In this document: positions 61,301 to 64,000 of the stretch, piece by piece
Layout: each line of letters opens with the position of its first letter
Numbering within the stretch: the first letter of the stretch is position 1
Source: Hydractinia symbiolongicarpus
Taxonomy: Eukaryota > Cnidaria > Hydrozoa > Anthoathecata > Hydractiniidae
Assembly (NCBI RefSeq): GCF_029227915.1
Contig: NC_079883.1
Span: forward strand, 29,948,001 to 30,012,000
DNA length: 64,000 bases
Direction: 5' to 3'
The notes under the pieces: generated by a model
Told to the model about the DNA's origin: nothing
What the model saw: only the letters and a program-made list of their open reading frames with translations
Database searches by the model: none
Translations under genes and position numbers: made by a program

Positions 61301-64000
61301 GAAATAACATTCTTCTTAATTTGACATGATTGCTGGAACTCAGCGATTACACTGGGCGCTGTGGCAGCGCTTTATTAAAAAATTTAATAAAAAATTCATT
61401 TTTTACTGTGGGACCAATCCTAGGCCTTATCGCGCGCTGAAGAAATAGCGACAGTTTCAAAAACTACATCTCATTGACTTTACAACGGTTTCAATTCGTT
61501 TGAGTTACAACGGTTGCGCCACATATTCGTCCCCACATGTATTTAGCGATAGTATTCGGATATTAATAGGTTGCATCGCTTTTATCAGTGAAACGTTTGA
61601 CTGTGGGACTTAATTGAACTGATTTTTGACTTTGACCTAATAAATGTGATAAATGAGCCAGTTTGACTACAAGAAGTAACATTCTTCTTAATTTGACTTG
61701 ATTGCTGGAACTCAGCTATTGCATTGGGCGCTGTGGTAGAGTTTTACTTAAAATTTAAGTTAAATAAGTGATTTTTTACTGAGGGACCAATCCCTACCGT
61801 TAGTTCGCGCTGAAGAAATAGAGACAGTTTCAAAAACTAAATTTCATTGACTTTCTAACGGTGTCAATCCGTTTGAGTTAGAACGGTTGCGTCACATATT
61901 CGTACCAACATGTATTTAGTGATTTTTTTCATATATTACTAAGTTGTATCGATTTAAACAGTGAAACGATTGACTCTGGGACTTAATTGAACTGATTTTG
62001 GACTTTGACCTGATAAATGTGATAAATGAGCCAGTTTAACTACAAGAAATAACATTCTTCTTAATTTGACATGATTGCTGGAACTCAGCGATTACACTGG
62101 GCGCTGTGGCAGCGCTTTATTAAAAATTTAAATAAAAAAGTCATTTTTTACTGTGGGACCAATCTAGGCGTTATAGCGCCCTGAAGAAATAGCGACAGTT
62201 TCAAAAACTACATGTCATTGACTTTCTAACGGTATCAATCCGCTTGAGTTAAAACGGTTGCGCCACATATTCGTCCCCACATGTATTTAGCGATAGTATT
62301 TGGATATTACTAGGTTGCATCGCTTTAAACAGTGAAACGTTTGACTGTGGGACTTAATTGAACTGATTTTGGACTTTGACCTTATAAATGTGATAAATGA
62401 GCCAGTTTGAATACAAGAATTAAGATTCTTTTTAATTTGACTTGATTGCTGGAACTCAGCGATTGCACTGGGCGTTGTGGAAGAGTTTTATTTAAAAATT
62501 AAGTTAAATAAGTCATTTTTTACTGTGGAACCAATCCCAGCCGTTAGTTTGCGCTGAAGAAATATAGACAGTTTCAAAAAGTACATTTCATTGACTTTCT
62601 ATCGGTCTCAATCCGTTTGAGTTAGAACGATTGCGTCACATATTCGTACCAGCATGTACTTAGCGATATTTTTCTGATATTACTAGGTTGCGTCGCCTTT
62701 AACATTGAAACGATTGACTGTGGGACTCAAATGAACAAACTTTGGACTGTCGCCTGATAAATGTTATAAATAAGCCAGTTTGACTACAAGAAATATCATT
62801 CTTCTTAATTCGACATGATTGCTGGAATTCAGCGAGTACACTAGGCTCTGTGGTAGCGCTTTATTTAAAAATTTGGATAAATAAGTCTTTTCTTACTGTG
62901 GGACCAATCCTGGCCGTTAGTACGCGCTGAATAAAGAGTAACTGTTCCAAAGACTATATTTCATTGACTTTCTGGCGGTATAAATCCGTTTGAGTTATAA
63001 CGGTTGCGTCACATATTCGTACCAACATGTATTTAAGGATAGTACTCGGATATTACTAGGTTGCATCGCTTTTAACAGTGAAACGTTTGACTGTGGGACT
63101 TAATTGAACTGATTTTGGACTTTGATCTTATAAATCTGATAAATGAGCCAGTTTGACTACAAGAAATAACATTCTTCTTAATTTGACATGATTGCTGGAA
63201 CTCAGCGATTACACTGGGCGCTGTGGCAGCGCTTTATTAAAAAATTTAATAAAAAATTCATTTTTTACTGTGGGACCAATCCTAGGCGTTATCGCGCGCT
63301 GAAGAAATAGCGACAGTTTCAAAAACTACATCTCATTGACTTTACAACGGTTTCAATTCGTTTGAGTTACAACGGTTGCGCCACATATTCGTCCCCACAT
63401 GTATTTAGCGATAGTATTCGGATATTAATAGGTTGCATCGCTTTTATCAGTGAAACGTTTGACTGTGGGACTTAATTGAACTGATTTTTGACTTTGACCT
63501 AATAAATGTGATAAATGAGCCAGTTTGACTACAAGAAGTAACATTCTTCTTAATTTGACTTGATTGCTGGAACTCAGCTATTGCATTGGGCGCTGTGGTA
63601 GAGTTTTACTTAAAATTTAAGTTAAATAAGTGATTTTTTACTGAGGGACCAATCCCTACCGTTAGTTCGCGCTGAAGAAATAGAGACAGTTTCAAAAACT
63701 AAATTTCATTGACTTTCTAACGGTGTCAATCCGTTTGAGTTAGAACGGTTGCGTCACATATTCGTACCAACATGTATTTAGTGATTTTTTTCATATATTA
63801 CTAAGTTGTATCGATTTAAACAGTGAAACGATTGACTCTGGGACTTAATTGAACTGATTTTGGACTTTGACCTGATAAATGTGATAAATGAGCCAGTTTA
63901 ACTACAAGAAATAACATTCTTCTTAATTTGACATGATTGCTGGAACTCAGCGATTACACTGGGCGCTGTGGCAGCGCTTTATTAAAAATTTAAATAAAAA
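58373..64000. repeat. Pentamer HOR, 1862-bp period, with a two-monomer insertion
   Basis: Landmarks 58538/58910/59283/59655/60028 recur as 61146/61518/61891/62262/62635 and 63008/63380/63753 (cut by the window end). The last two copies are 1862 bp apart. The first two are 2608 bp apart because two extra monomers (60401, 60773) lie between. Markers in order: GAATAAAGAGTAACTGTTCC with ATTTAAGGAT; TTGCGCCAC with TTTTATCAGTG; GAGGGACCAATCCC with ATTTAGTGATTTTTTTC; GTTATAGCGCCCTG; and TATCGGTCTCAATCC with TACCAGCATG. The pentamer probably continues beyond base 64000. Confidence 0.88.

Larger units (their letters stand above)
1..64000. repeat. Satellite DNA array, ~373-bp monomer, 172 copies
   Basis: The window is one uninterrupted tandem array. 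The G of GTCAC in the core TTGCGTCAC recurs at 131, 504, 877, 1250, 1622, 1995, 2642, 3014 and so on to 63753, almost always 371-373 bp apart. Exceptions are 370, 374 or 375 bp at small indels, and 281, 294, 332 and 647 bp at deletion scars. I counted 171 landmarks plus one monomer whose landmark is deleted. Neighbouring monomers differ by substitutions, while monomers several units apart are often nearly identical, which is the signature of higher-order repeats. No transposon, gene or unique spacer interrupts it, and both ends are mid-monomer. Long homogeneous arrays of this kind are typical of eukaryotic centromeric or other heterochromatin; the chromosome location here is inference. The family is not one I recognise. 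Confidence 0.97.

Noticed and set aside
1-64000. CRISPR array, because of regular repeats
   Set aside because: There are no short repeats separated by unique spacers; the whole 373-bp unit repeats head to tail.
1-64000. Ribosomal, tRNA or 5S gene tandem array, or Pol III promoter in the monomer
   Set aside because: No rRNA or tRNA sequence is recognisable and I did not see a B-box (GGTTCGANNCC) in the monomer.
1-64000. Assembly artefact as the cause of all HOR blocks
   Set aside because: Copies differ by scattered bases and by shared indels in a nested pattern, which collapsed or duplicated assembly would not produce. The exception still worth read-level checking is the nearly perfect 2145-bp duplication at 35866-40155.

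Overview
The whole 64-kb window is one tandem satellite-DNA array. The monomer is about 373 bp (usual spacing 371-373 bp) and A+T-rich. I followed one landmark, the first G of the GTCAC in the TTGCGTCAC core, by eye through the window. It occurs 171 times, and one further monomer has lost it by deletion. The array starts and ends mid-monomer, so it continues past both window edges. I see no protein gene, tRNA, rRNA, CRISPR, transposon or other unique sequence. This points to eukaryotic nuclear heterochromatin of the centromeric, pericentromeric or subtelomeric kind. I do not recognise the monomer family and cannot name the organism.

The array is a mosaic of short higher-order repeats (HORs), each local and of different multiplicity. 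From left to right: a trimer of 1118 bp (891-2740); dimer and trimer precursors (2741-4639); a trimer of 1117 bp in nearly four copies (4640-9035); a tetramer of 1491 bp (10250-16890, two successive versions); a trimer of 1115 bp (16736-18965); a dimer of 744 bp (about 19600-21120); near-identical single monomers (21500-22870); an inverted 897-bp segment (22871-23767); a mosaic with two deletion scars (23768-28908); a nine-monomer unit of 3357 bp (28909-35369); a clean 2145-bp tandem duplication (35866-40155); an octamer of 2984 bp (40590-45284); a tetramer of 1491 bp (46430-49165); a tetramer of 1492 bp (51180-55655); single-monomer runs (55656-58372); and a pentamer of 1862 bp (58373-64000).

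Almost every monomer has the same orientation. The exception is the inverted segment, whose closest relatives lie about 6 kb downstream. Rearrangement junctions can be read directly: a 98-bp deletion near 2346, a 41-bp deletion near 28351, a 78-bp net deletion near 28631, and a duplication joint at 38010/38011 with 4 bp of microhomology. Copies of the same multi-monomer segments recur 6, 10 and 30 kb apart. Together these indicate unequal exchange, conversion and template switching.

Within the monomer, the best conserved stretch is around TTGCGTCAC followed by TATTCG. After TATTCG it has two main forms, TACCAAC or TCCCCAC, interleaved in fixed orders inside the HORs. This resembles a two-class protein-binding box in a centromeric satellite, but that role is inference. 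The short open frames seen in some monomers are chance frames copied by satellite amplification and are not annotated as genes.
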